Source of the DNA: DATBIS01 sp036556805
Lineage (GTDB): Bacteria; Actinomycetota; UBA4738; HRBIN12
DNA: 53,827 bases
Assembly (NCBI GenBank): GCA_036556805.1
Contig: DATBIS010000051.1
Span: 1-53,827 of the forward strand
Reading direction: 5' to 3'
Within the stretch, counting starts at the first letter, position 1; every line of letters begins with the position of its first letter. A program made the position numbers and the translations under genes. Shown here in pieces: positions 9,106 to 16,998 of the stretch. The notes beneath the pieces are model-generated. The model was not told the DNA's origin. It searched no databases and worked only from the letters and a program-made list of their open reading frames with translations.

Positions 9106-9560
9106 GCGGTGCCCTTCGGCTCGGCATCCTCGGCGACCATCGCGTCGCGGAGTGCCCGGAGGCCGGACATGAGGTTCGCGGCCTCTCGGGGACGAAGGCT
9201 GCCGATCGCGGCGCCCGCGATGGAGCGGTACGTCGCGCGCCATCGTTCGAGCTCCCTCGATCCGCCGGCCGTGAGGGTCAGCCGCACCAGGCGCTGGTCG
9301 GAAGGATCCGAGGACCTGCGCACGAGCCCGTCGCGGCTGAGGTCGGCGACGAGCATGGAGGCGAGGCTCTTCGGCATGTACGTGCGACGCGCGAGCTCGT
9401 TGAGGCTCACGCCGGGCTCGCGGTCCACGGCCCTGAGCAGCGACAACACCGCGAGGGACCGCTTGGTGCCCGCGCCCTCCATCAGGCGCTCCCGCAGCCC
9501 GCGGTTGACCTCGCGGAGCAGGTCGACGATCTCTTCCTCTCGAACCAGGGTCGTCGTCAT
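9102..9560 (-). CDS. MarR-family transcriptional regulator
   Basis: This 152-residue winged-helix regulator has a predicted helix-turn-helix at VSLNELARRTYMPKSLASMLVADLSRDGLV. It is followed by the MarR wing DPSDQRLVRLTLTAGG, where the aspartate and arginine match the DxR wing signature of the family. It is the first gene of a coupled operon with an ABC exporter, so it most likely represses that operon and releases it when a ligand binds. GGGAG about 8 bases before the ATG is a reasonable ribosome binding site. A repeat-rich palindrome just upstream is its likely own operator. Confidence 0.9.
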   Translation of the reverse strand: MTTTLVREEEIVDLLREVNRGLRERLMEGAGTKRSLAVLSLLRAVDREPGVSLNELARRTYMPKSLASMLVADLSRDGLVRRSSDPSDQRLVRLTLTAGGSRELERWRATYRSIAGAAIGSLRPREAANLMSGLRALRDAMVAEDAEPKGTA

Positions 9561-9570
9561 CCCAAGCTCC

Positions 9571-9600
9571 CGTTCAAGATAGAACGTTCATCCCTGAACG
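9571..9600. promoter_or_regulatory. Probable MarR operator with nested inverted repeats
   Basis: The interval holds an outer inverted repeat CGTTCA (9571-9576) and TGAACG (9595-9600) around an inner perfect palindrome GAACGTTC (9582-9589). It starts 11 bases upstream of the MarR ATG, the usual place for an autoregulatory MarR site. It shares AACGTT with the LacI-type operators but lacks their outer bases. Confidence 0.55.
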
Positions 9601-9644
9601 AAGTCTACGACCAACCGGGCGAAACGGCGAGGCTCGCTGAGCCG

Positions 9645-10415
9645 TTAGATGAAGCGGACGCTGAGCCCCCCGTCGACGAGGACCGCGGCGCCGGTGACGA
9701 AGCTCGCCTCGTCCGACGCGAGGAACGCCACGACGTTCGCGATCTCCATCGGATCGGCGATCCGGTCGAGCGGCTGGATGGACAGCATCTCCCGCTCGGC
9801 CTCGGCGGGATCGTCGGCGGATTCGATCCCGCCCATCACCATGCGTGTCCGCACGTAGCCGGGGCACACGGCGTTCGCCCGGATCTGATACGCGCCCTCG
9901 TCGAGCGCGAGGCTGCGCGTGAGCCCCACGACGCCGGACTTCGCGGCGGCGTACGGGAACTTCCCCTTCGACGTCACGAACGCGTGGATCGACGCGATCG
10001 TGACGATCGATCCGCGCCGCCGCTCGCGCATCATGGGCAGCGCGGGCTTCACCGAGAACCACACGGCCTTCAGGTCGATCCCGAGGAACGCGTCCCACTC
10101 GGCCTCGGTCATCGTGGCGGCGTCGAACGGCGCGTCGATGCCCGCGTTCGCGACCACGATGTCCACGAAGCCGTGCCGCTCGATCGCGGCGCCCACGGCC
10201 CCCGCGGTCTCGGCCTCCGAGGTGACGTCGCAGCAAGCGAACTCGACCGGCGCGGTGCCGTCGGCGAGCGACGCGGCGACCTCGGCCCCGACGTCCTCGT
10301 CCACGTCGACGAACACGACCGTCGCGCCGGCCCGGTGGATCCGCTCGACGCAGGCGCGGCCGATGCCGTGCGCGCCGCCGGTGACGAACGCGACCCGGCC
10401 CTCGAGGGACGTCAC
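9645..10415 (-). CDS. Short-chain dehydrogenase/reductase (SDR)
   Basis: This 256-residue classical SDR uses NAD(P)(H). It shows the nucleotide motif TGGAHGIG, the acidic end VFVDVD suggesting NAD preference, the NAG motif in VVANAGID, the catalytic serine in IVTIASIHAF and the YxxxK motif in FPYAAAKS. Its GTG start lies two bases after the stop of the enolase-superfamily gene, so the two are co-transcribed. Pairing with a sugar-acid dehydratase suggests oxidation of a sugar or sugar lactone precursor, or reduction of a keto-deoxy acid. The exact substrate is not deducible. Confidence 0.9.
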   Translation of the reverse strand: MTSLEGRVAFVTGGAHGIGRACVERIHRAGATVVFVDVDEDVGAEVAASLADGTAPVEFACCDVTSEAETAGAVGAAIERHGFVDIVVANAGIDAPFDAATMTEAEWDAFLGIDLKAVWFSVKPALPMMRERRRGSIVTIASIHAFVTSKGKFPYAAAKSGVVGLTRSLALDEGAYQIRANAVCPGYVRTRMVMGGIESADDPAEAEREMLSIQPLDRIADPMEIANVVAFLASDEASFVTGAAVLVDGGLSVRFI

Positions 10416-10417
10416 GG

Positions 10418-11572
10418 CTACCAGTCCAGGAGCCCGCCGTCGGGCGCGAACGCGAGGTGGGGGCGAGGCGAGCCTCCGGGGTGCGCGGCCGCGACCTCTT
10501 CATCGAGCTCGAGCCCGATCCCCCGCCTCGTGGGGAGTCCGGCGAAGCCGCCGGTCACGACGAGCGGCTCGTCGACGATCGTCGAGCGCCACGGAACGTC
10601 GGCGCGCACGTGCTCGAGGATCAGGAAGTTCGGGATCGCGAGCGCGAGGTGGATGCTCACCATCGTGCCGATCGGCCCGTTCGGGTTGTGCGGTGCGACC
10701 GTCGCGAACGACGGCTCCGCGAGGGCGGCGATCCTGCGGAGCTCGGACACGCCGGCGCAGTAGCAGACGTTCGGCTGGATCACCGCGCACGCGCGCTTGG
10801 TGAGGTACTCGCCGAACTCGCGTCGCGTCGAGAGGCGCTCGCCGGTTGCGATCGGGATCGGCAACGCGCGTGCGACCTCGACCATCGCGTCGACGTCACC
10901 CGGGGGGCAAGGCTCCTCGAGGAACCAGGGCCGGTACGGCTCCAGCACTCGCCCGACCTGGATCGCGGTCGCGGGCGTCGTGCGACCGTGGAGGTCGACC
11001 ATCACGTCCGCGTCGTCGCCCGCGGCCTCGCGAACCGCGGCGACGAGCTTCTCCGTGCGGGCGTACAGCGCGGAGCCCTCGAGCGCGCGAGCCGGCGCGA
11101 CGGGATAGATCTTCATGGCGTCGTAGCCGTCGTCACGGGCCGCGCGCGCGGCCTCGGACCATGCCTCGACGCGCGTGGGGTCGCCGCCCAGCTCCGAGCC
11201 GAGGTTCACGTACATGCGCACGCGGTCGCGAACCGGCCCGCCCAGGAGCTGGTACAGCGGGACACCGAGGGCCTTCGCCTTGATGTCCCAGAGCGCTTGG
11301 TCGATCCCGGCGATGGCCGTCGTCATCACGAGCCCGCCGCCGAAGTAGCGGCCCCGAGTCATCGTCTGCCAGTGCCGTTCGATCGGAAGCGGATCCTCGC
11401 CCACCAGGAGCGGCGCGAGGTCCGCCACGCCGCCGCACACCGCGCGCGTGTGCCAGCCCAGCGACGCCTCGCCCCAGCCGTGCAGCCCCGGCTCGTCGGT
11501 GGCCACGCGCACGAACACCCAATCTCGGTCGCCGGCGTCGACGACCCTCGTGGATACGTCGGTGATGAGCAC
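10418..11572 (-). CDS. Enolase-superfamily sugar-acid dehydratase (galactonate dehydratase-like)
   Basis: This 384-residue enzyme belongs to the mandelate racemase subgroup, which abstracts an alpha proton from a sugar acid and usually eliminates water. The metal ligands sit at the expected 26-residue spacing: Asp193 in VDLHGR, Glu219 in LEEPCPPG and Glu245 in TGERLS, with the general base/acid His295 in APHNPNGP. The DLHGR motif resembles that of D-galactonate dehydratases. An upstream in-frame ATG at 11599 would translate the operator itself, so I prefer GTG 11572, just before the conserved LITDV start. The operator lies only 10 bases upstream. The product would be a 2-keto-3-deoxy sugar acid. 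Confidence 0.85.
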   Translation of the reverse strand: MLITDVSTRVVDAGDRDWVFVRVATDEPGLHGWGEASLGWHTRAVCGGVADLAPLLVGEDPLPIERHWQTMTRGRYFGGGLVMTTAIAGIDQALWDIKAKALGVPLYQLLGGPVRDRVRMYVNLGSELGGDPTRVEAWSEAARAARDDGYDAMKIYPVAPARALEGSALYARTEKLVAAVREAAGDDADVMVDLHGRTTPATAIQVGRVLEPYRPWFLEEPCPPGDVDAMVEVARALPIPIATGERLSTRREFGEYLTKRACAVIQPNVCYCAGVSELRRIAALAEPSFATVAPHNPNGPIGTMVSIHLALAIPNFLILEHVRADVPWRSTIVDEPLVVTGGFAGLPTRRGIGLELDEEVAAAHPGGSPRPHLAFAPDGGLLDW

Positions 11573-11582
11573 GCTCGGGGGA

Positions 11583-11596
11583 TGATATCGATCCCA
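11583..11596. promoter_or_regulatory. LacI-type operator, site 2 (divergent)
   Basis: TGATATCGATCCCA, or TGGGATCGATATCA on the other strand, has the central CpG of the nine-site family. It lies between the divergent dehydratase (start 11572) and ADP-ribosylglycohydrolase-like gene (start 11620), close enough to repress both. Confidence 0.7.
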
Positions 11597-11619
11597 CATC
11601 CGCGGCGTAGGATGCGCTC

Positions 11620-12612
11620 GTGGACCTCGCGCGGCGGTTCCTTCCGGTCGTGATCGGCGCGCGCGTGGGCGACGCGATGGGCGCGCCCACCGAGGGCCTC
11701 ACCGCGGAGGCCATCGCGGAGCGGTTCGGCTGGGTGGACACGTTCTCCGGTGACGGAACGGACGACTCGCTGATGGCCTCGCTGCTCGCCGACGCGTTGC
11801 TCGCGAGCGGCGGCCGCGCGGGCGTCGACGAATGGGCGGCCGAATGGGTGGGACAGCGGGATCGCATGATGGCCCGCCGGGATCGGTTCTTCGTCTCGGT
11901 GCTGCACGTCGCCGAGAAGCTCAGGAACGGCATGTCGCCCCGTCGCGTGGCGGCCGGCACGATGCCGTCGAGCAGCTCCGCGATGTGCATCTGGCCCGTC
12001 GGCCTGGTCAATGCCGGGGATCCGAGGGCCGCCGCCACGCAGGCCTACGCGCTCGCCGCGCTCATCCACGTGGGCGAGGTGGACTTCTGCCAGGACGCCG
12101 CCGCCGCCGTGGCGGCGGCGGTGGCGTCCGGGATCCGGCCCGAGGCCCGGATGGAGGACGCGAGCGCCGAGGCGCTCGCCGCCCTCCATCCGACCAGCGG
12201 CGAGGCGATGCGCGAGCTGATCTCGGACGCGATCGACCTCGCGGGGAAGGCCTCGGACTACGAGGACTTCCGCGAGCGGTATTTTGCGCGGTTCTCCAGA
12301 CGCATCGCCTGCGATTCGCGCGAGACGGTACCGGCCGCGTTCGCCCTCGCGACGCTCGCGGGGGGCGACCTCAGCCGCGGCGTCGAGCTCGCCGCGAACT
12401 TCGGCCGCGACACCGATACGATCGCCACCATGACGGGAGCCATGTGCGGCGCGGTGGGCGGGCCCGACGCGATCCCGGAGGCGTGGACGGCCGCGCTCGG
12501 GCGCGCGGCGGTACGGGACGCCGAGCACCTCGCGGCCCGCCTGGCGACGCTCGCGCGTTCGATGGTCGCCGAGCGAAGCCGCCTCTTGCAGACCGTGCCG
12601 GGACTCGCGTGA
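11620..12612 (+). CDS. ADP-ribosylglycohydrolase-family protein
   Basis: This 330-residue protein has the all-helical ADP-ribosylglycohydrolase fold with both metal-binding motifs: GDGTDDS near residue 46 and NFGRDTDTIATMTG near residue 264. In characterised members these bind two magnesium ions and cleave an N- or O-glycosidic bond to ADP-ribose. Here the gene is divergent from a sugar-acid dehydratase across a shared operator and overlaps the next gene (TGATG). A carbohydrate or nucleoside glycosidic substrate may therefore be more likely than ADP-ribosylated protein; that is inference. The start is GTG with AGGAT about 8 bases upstream. Confidence 0.82.
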   Translation: MDLARRFLPVVIGARVGDAMGAPTEGLTAEAIAERFGWVDTFSGDGTDDSLMASLLADALLASGGRAGVDEWAAEWVGQRDRMMARRDRFFVSVLHVAEKLRNGMSPRRVAAGTMPSSSSAMCIWPVGLVNAGDPRAAATQAYALAALIHVGEVDFCQDAAAAVAAAVASGIRPEARMEDASAEALAALHPTSGEAMRELISDAIDLAGKASDYEDFRERYFARFSRRIACDSRETVPAAFALATLAGGDLSRGVELAANFGRDTDTIATMTGAMCGAVGGPDAIPEAWTAALGRAAVRDAEHLAARLATLARSMVAERSRLLQTVPGLA

Positions 12613-13550
12613 TGGGGGACACGCGGTCGTTCCTCGAGACCATCGGCCTGCCGCGCGGCGACCTCGGCTCGCTCCCCGACTCACCCGACCGCTTCGCGGA
12701 CGGCACCTCGTTCCGCTTCGAGATCCCCAGCACCGAGGGCCCGCGCTGCCTCGAGGCGGTGCTGGAGGAGGCCGCGCGCCGCGACGTGCCGGTGCACCGG
12801 GTCTCGCAGGGAAGCGGGAGCTTCCTCCTCACCGACGACGAGCTCGACGAGATGGCGCGGCTGGCCGCCGACGCCGGCGTCGAGGTGAGCCTGTTCGCAC
12901 AGCCGACCGCGGCGTGGGTCCCGTCCGCGTCGGCCCGCATCGAGGGAAGCGCGGGAGTCGGGAGCGCGAGCTACGGCCAGGAGGGCATCGTGTTCGCGCT
13001 CGACGACATCAAACGCACCGCCGAGCACGGCATCCGGAGCGTGCTCATCACCGACGTCGGGCTGCTCTCGGCGTTCCAGGCGATGCGCCAGGCCGGCGAG
13101 CTGCCGCGCGACATGCGCGCGAAGATGTCGGTGGCGTTCCCCACCGCGAACCCGGCCACCGCGCGCGTGCTCGCAGGGCTCGGCGCGGACTCGATCAACG
13201 TGGTCTCGGACCTGACGCTCCCGCAGATCGCGTCGATCCGGGCGGCGGTGCACGTGCCAATCGACTTCTACGTCGAATCACCCGACGCGCTCGGCGGTTT
13301 CGTGCGCGAGTACGAGCTGCCCGAGCTCATCCGCGTCGCCGCGCCGCTCTACGTGAAGTTCGGCCTCCGGAACGCGCCGAACCTCTACCCATCCGGCACA
13401 CATCTCGAATCGACGGCGGTCGCGCTCAGCCGGGAGCGTGTGCGCCGCGCGCAGCTCGCGCTGGAGATGTTGCAGCGCAACGGCGTCGACGTCGAGACCT
13501 CGAAGCCCGGCGCGCCGGACCTCGCGGTGCCGGTGCCCTCCGACGAATGA
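12612..13550 (+). CDS. Peptidase U32-like TIM-barrel protein
   Basis: This 312-residue protein resembles the U32 peptidase superfamily. Helix/strand alternation runs through IRSVLITDVGLLSAF, MSVAFPTANPATARVL and VPIDFYVESPDALGGFV, ending with LYVKFGLRNAPNLYPSG. U32 relatives include collagenase-like peptidases and ubiquinone or tRNA hydroxylation proteins, but no Fe-S cysteine cluster is visible here (the sequence has almost no cysteine). It is translationally coupled to the ADP-ribosylglycohydrolase-like gene, so the two probably act on one compound. The function is unknown and the U32 label rests on pattern recognition. Confidence 0.65.
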   Translation: MGDTRSFLETIGLPRGDLGSLPDSPDRFADGTSFRFEIPSTEGPRCLEAVLEEAARRDVPVHRVSQGSGSFLLTDDELDEMARLAADAGVEVSLFAQPTAAWVPSASARIEGSAGVGSASYGQEGIVFALDDIKRTAEHGIRSVLITDVGLLSAFQAMRQAGELPRDMRAKMSVAFPTANPATARVLAGLGADSINVVSDLTLPQIASIRAAVHVPIDFYVESPDALGGFVREYELPELIRVAAPLYVKFGLRNAPNLYPSGTHLESTAVALSRERVRRAQLALEMLQRNGVDVETSKPGAPDLAVPVPSDE

Positions 13551-13568
13551 TCTGACGACCGCTTCGCC

Positions 13569-14741
13569 CTACGCGCCGGCGTTCCCGTTCTCCTCGGCCT
13601 GGTCGAAGTCCTCTTTCGGTGCCGAGACCGTCTCGGCGAGACGCCCGGGGATGACCTCGAACCCGGGAAGCGGCCGGTGCAGTCCGCCCTCTGACACCGG
13701 GACCGAGCGGTACCGGCCGAGCAGCGCAAGGTCGGCTTCGCCGAGCAGGTCGTCGTACTTCGCCTGCCACCACAGCGGATAGGGAAGCGGCGGCGCGCTG
13801 ACCGCCTCCAGACGATCGAGCTCCTCCGGCTCCAACTCGAGGTCCGCCGCCGGCAGATTCTGCGCGAGCTGCTCGTCGGTGCGAGCCCCGATGATGAGGG
13901 ACGTCACGCCGGGCTTCGCGAGAAGGTAGGCGAGCGCCACCTCGGGCACGCTGCAGCCGCGACCGTCGGCGATCCCGACGAGCGCGTCGATCGTCGACCA
14001 GAGCCGCTCCTCGTCGTAGATGGGTGGGTCGGGCCAGCCGAGCATCCGGCGGGTCCCTTCGGGAGGAGCCGCGCCGCGGCGCCACTTGCCGGTGAGCAGG
14101 GCTCCGGCGAGCGGGCTCCACACGAGGATCCCCACGCTCTGGTCCAGCGAGAGCGGCACGAGCTCGAACTCGGCCTCCCTCGCTTGGAGCGAGTAGTAGA
14201 TCTGCTGCGCGACGAACCGCGGGAGGCCCTCGCGATCGGAGATCGCGAGGGCCTTCATCAGGTGCCATGCCGACCAGTTCGAGACGCCTACGTGGCGAAC
14301 CTTCCCGCTCTCGACGAGCGCGTGCAGCGCCGACAGCGTCTCCTCGAGCGGCGTGCGACCGTCCCAGCCGTGCATCTGCAGCAGGTCGAGCCGGTCGGTG
14401 CGCAACCGGCGCAGGCTGTCCTCGCACGAGTGCAGCAGATGCCGGCGCGTGAGGCCGAACTCGCCCGGTCGATGCGAGGTGCCGAAGAACGCCTTCGAGG
14501 CGATCACCGCCTCGTCGCGACGCGTCCCCAGGGCCTCGCCGAGCAGCTCCTCGCAGCGGCCGTCTCCGTACGTCTCCGCCGTGTCGAAGAGGTTCACGCC
14601 GGCGTCGAGCGCCATCCGCACGTGCCGTTTCGCGTCCTCGAGGCCGACGTCGCCGAACTCGCGGTGGGCGCCCCAGCCGGTCGTGCCGAGACCGAGCACC
14701 GAGACCGTGAGATCCGATCGACCGACCCTGCGGTAGCGCAT
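13569..14741 (-). CDS. Aldo/keto reductase with C-terminal extension
   Basis: This 390-residue protein has the AKR tetrad: Asp and Tyr in NLFDTAETYGDG, Lys in VIASKAFFG and His in LLQMHGWDG. The cofactor-binding end SLIIGARTDEQLAQNL is also present. About 60 residues follow the usual barrel (from LPYPLWWQAKYDDLL), a feature of some AKR subfamilies. The ATG at 14741 was chosen over an upstream in-frame start because it has a strong GGAGGGGG ribosome binding site and the conserved MRYRRVGRS opening. It is the last gene of an operon with GH2, a GH42-like hydrolase and an MDR dehydrogenase, so it probably acts on a sugar released by them. Confidence 0.9.
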   Translation of the reverse strand: MRYRRVGRSDLTVSVLGLGTTGWGAHREFGDVGLEDAKRHVRMALDAGVNLFDTAETYGDGRCEELLGEALGTRRDEAVIASKAFFGTSHRPGEFGLTRRHLLHSCEDSLRRLRTDRLDLLQMHGWDGRTPLEETLSALHALVESGKVRHVGVSNWSAWHLMKALAISDREGLPRFVAQQIYYSLQAREAEFELVPLSLDQSVGILVWSPLAGALLTGKWRRGAAPPEGTRRMLGWPDPPIYDEERLWSTIDALVGIADGRGCSVPEVALAYLLAKPGVTSLIIGARTDEQLAQNLPAADLELEPEELDRLEAVSAPPLPYPLWWQAKYDDLLGEADLALLGRYRSVPVSEGGLHRPLPGFEVIPGRLAETVSAPKEDFDQAEENGNAGA

Positions 14742-14752
14742 ACCCCCTCCGC

Positions 14753-16993
14753 TCAGACGACGACGAGATCCGTGAAGTTCGAAGACAAGACCGTGCCCGT
14801 TGCATCGGTCGCGACCATGTTGACGCGGTACGAGCCGACGGGCGCCGCCATCGGGATGAGCCACTCGATCCGATCGACCGGTTCGGCGCCGTCGGCGGGG
14901 AACGTGGTCGCCACCCGCGCTCCTTCCTCGACGTGGTGGGACTCGAGCCGCACGATCTCCCACGACGCCTCGCCCTCGATCGCGTCGAGGTGGTCGTTCG
15001 TGACCCAGACCTTCGCCGCGAACGTCGTCCCACGCTCGTAGACCTTGTCGCGACCCAGCACGTAGGGCTCGACCTCACGCTCCAGGCTGATCAACACTCT
15101 CGAGTACGCGGCCCGAAGAGCCTCGTACACGCGGTACGGGCGGCGGTAGTAGTCGAGCAGGCCCGATCCCATGATCGGGCACGGGTCACGCCAGTAGTAG
15201 TGGAACATCGAGGCCACCGGCCGGTACTTCCGCTGCCGCAAGTACTCGACCTGCTCCTTGACGACCAGTGCCTCGTACCGCTGGTACGCGTCGATCAGCT
15301 CGTCGAGCGTCTCGGTCATCTGCACCTTCGCGTATCCAAACGCGAGGTTGTAGAAGAAGCCGAAGTACTCCCACGTGTCCCAGTCCGGGGGCCAGAGCTT
15401 GTCCGGCGGGATGAACGCCTCGAGCGACGCACGCGAGGGGATCGACCCGGCGCCGAACTCCACGATCTGGGGCGGCAGGTCGACGCCGTGCAGGTCGGTG
15501 TCGCCGTCCCAGCAGTAGCCGATCATGAGGTTCAGCACGCCCTCGCGGTAGTCGCCGAGGTGGATCCAGCGCGACGGGTCGACCGACGCGAGCGCGTGCT
15601 TCAGCGCGGGGCACAGACGGTGGTAGTTGTTCGGCTTGTCCGCCAACAGGTAGACCTCGGGTTCCTTGAAGACCGACCACATGCCGAGGCAGGCGTGGTT
15701 GCGAAGCATGAGCCCGAGGTCGCGGATCATGTCGCTCGCACGCTCGATGAGGTCGTCCTCGTCGCTCACGCAGTAATGCAGCGGGAACACCTGCCAGACG
15801 AGGAGGCCGAGCTCGTCGCAGGCCGCGTAGAAGCCGTCCTTCTCCACATGACTGCCGATCCGGACGGCGTTGATCTGCATCGCGACCATCTGCCGGAGGT
15901 CGTCGGTCCAGGCCTCCTCGGACGCCTCGCTCATCCACTGGCTCGAGATGTAGCGCATGCCCCGCAGGAAGACCCGGCGCCCGTTCAGGTACCACTGCCC
16001 GGTCCCCTCCTCGCGCACGAGCTCCTTGATGCCGAAGACCTGCTCCACCGAGTCCTCGTGCACGGCGATCACGGCGCGGTAGAGGTTCGGCTCGCCCTGG
16101 TCCCACGTCCACCAGAGTCTCGCGTCCGGGACCGTGACGACCACGGTGAGCGTCGACCATCCCGAGGGCAGGACGACCCGGCGCGTTCGCTCCGTCGGCT
16201 CCGCCCCGTCGAAGGTGTGCGGCGTCACCGTGAGGCGGAGGTCGGTCTCCGTCGCGCGACCCGTCGTGTTGTGGACGGTCACCTCGACGCTCACGAGCGC
16301 GGTCCCGTCGGGCGCGTCGCGCCGGTCCCCGAGCCAGTCCCGCTTCTGCACGATCTTCGTGAACACGCCCACGCGATCCACGTACACGGCCGGGCGCGCG
16401 ATGAGGTCGACCGAATCCCAGATGCCGCCCGAGTTTCCGTCGGACCGGAACGACGTCATCGAGCCGGGGCGATGCATCGCGTCGATCATGTGCCCCTTGA
16501 TCTGCCCGATCGCTCTCGCCTGATGGGTGCGGTACGGCGTCGACAAGGGGTTCTCCGAGACGTCCACCTGCACGTACTCCGTGGGGTCGCGCGGAGCGGC
16601 GTCGCGCACCGCGACGACGTTCGTCCCGTCGAGGTCGAGGCGGTCGGTCACGTCGAACTCGAACGCGTTGAACATGCCCTCGTGCGACCCGAGGTGCTCG
16701 CCGTTCAGCCAGACGTCGGCGACGTAGTCCACTGCGCCGAACCGCAGGAACAGGCGCTCGCCGCGGAGCTCCCGCGGCACCTCGAACGTCCAGCGGAACC
16801 AGATCGCGCCGAAGAAGTCGCCGACCTCGGTGAGGTACCAGTTCGTCGGCAGCTCCATCCGCGGCCACGACGAGGTGTCGAGGTCCCGTCGGTGGTAGCC
16901 GAGCTCGACGCCGGACGCCTCCTCTTCCTCCAGGCGGTACGCCCAGGCGCCGTTCAGGGTCGCCCGCGCCCGACCCTCGTGCAGCGAGACCAT
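14753..16993 (-). CDS. Glycoside hydrolase family 2 protein
   Basis: This 746-residue protein has the GH2 layout: a jelly-roll sugar-binding domain (IWFRWTFEVPRELRGERLFLRF), an immunoglobulin-like domain (about 220-320) and a TIM barrel beginning near LRGMRYISSQWMSE. The predicted nucleophile is Glu512 in IVEFGAGSIPS. The acid/base is Glu444 in GMWSVFKEPE, where family members usually have Asn-Glu but this protein has Lys443-Glu444. There is no signal peptide, so it acts inside the cell. The gene is five bases behind the GH42-like gene and 11 ahead of the aldo/keto reductase. Beta-galactosidase, glucuronidase or mannosidase activity are all possible. Confidence 0.88.
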   Translation of the reverse strand: MVSLHEGRARATLNGAWAYRLEEEEASGVELGYHRRDLDTSSWPRMELPTNWYLTEVGDFFGAIWFRWTFEVPRELRGERLFLRFGAVDYVADVWLNGEHLGSHEGMFNAFEFDVTDRLDLDGTNVVAVRDAAPRDPTEYVQVDVSENPLSTPYRTHQARAIGQIKGHMIDAMHRPGSMTSFRSDGNSGGIWDSVDLIARPAVYVDRVGVFTKIVQKRDWLGDRRDAPDGTALVSVEVTVHNTTGRATETDLRLTVTPHTFDGAEPTERTRRVVLPSGWSTLTVVVTVPDARLWWTWDQGEPNLYRAVIAVHEDSVEQVFGIKELVREEGTGQWYLNGRRVFLRGMRYISSQWMSEASEEAWTDDLRQMVAMQINAVRIGSHVEKDGFYAACDELGLLVWQVFPLHYCVSDEDDLIERASDMIRDLGLMLRNHACLGMWSVFKEPEVYLLADKPNNYHRLCPALKHALASVDPSRWIHLGDYREGVLNLMIGYCWDGDTDLHGVDLPPQIVEFGAGSIPSRASLEAFIPPDKLWPPDWDTWEYFGFFYNLAFGYAKVQMTETLDELIDAYQRYEALVVKEQVEYLRQRKYRPVASMFHYYWRDPCPIMGSGLLDYYRRPYRVYEALRAAYSRVLISLEREVEPYVLGRDKVYERGTTFAAKVWVTNDHLDAIEGEASWEIVRLESHHVEEGARVATTFPADGAEPVDRIEWLIPMAAPVGSYRVNMVATDATGTVLSSNFTDLVVV

Positions 16994-16998
16994 CGCGG

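Noticed and set aside
9582..9589. GAACGTTC in the MarR promoter as another LacI-type site
   Set aside because: Only the inner bases match; the outer TG and CA of the consensus are missing and its position fits MarR autoregulation.
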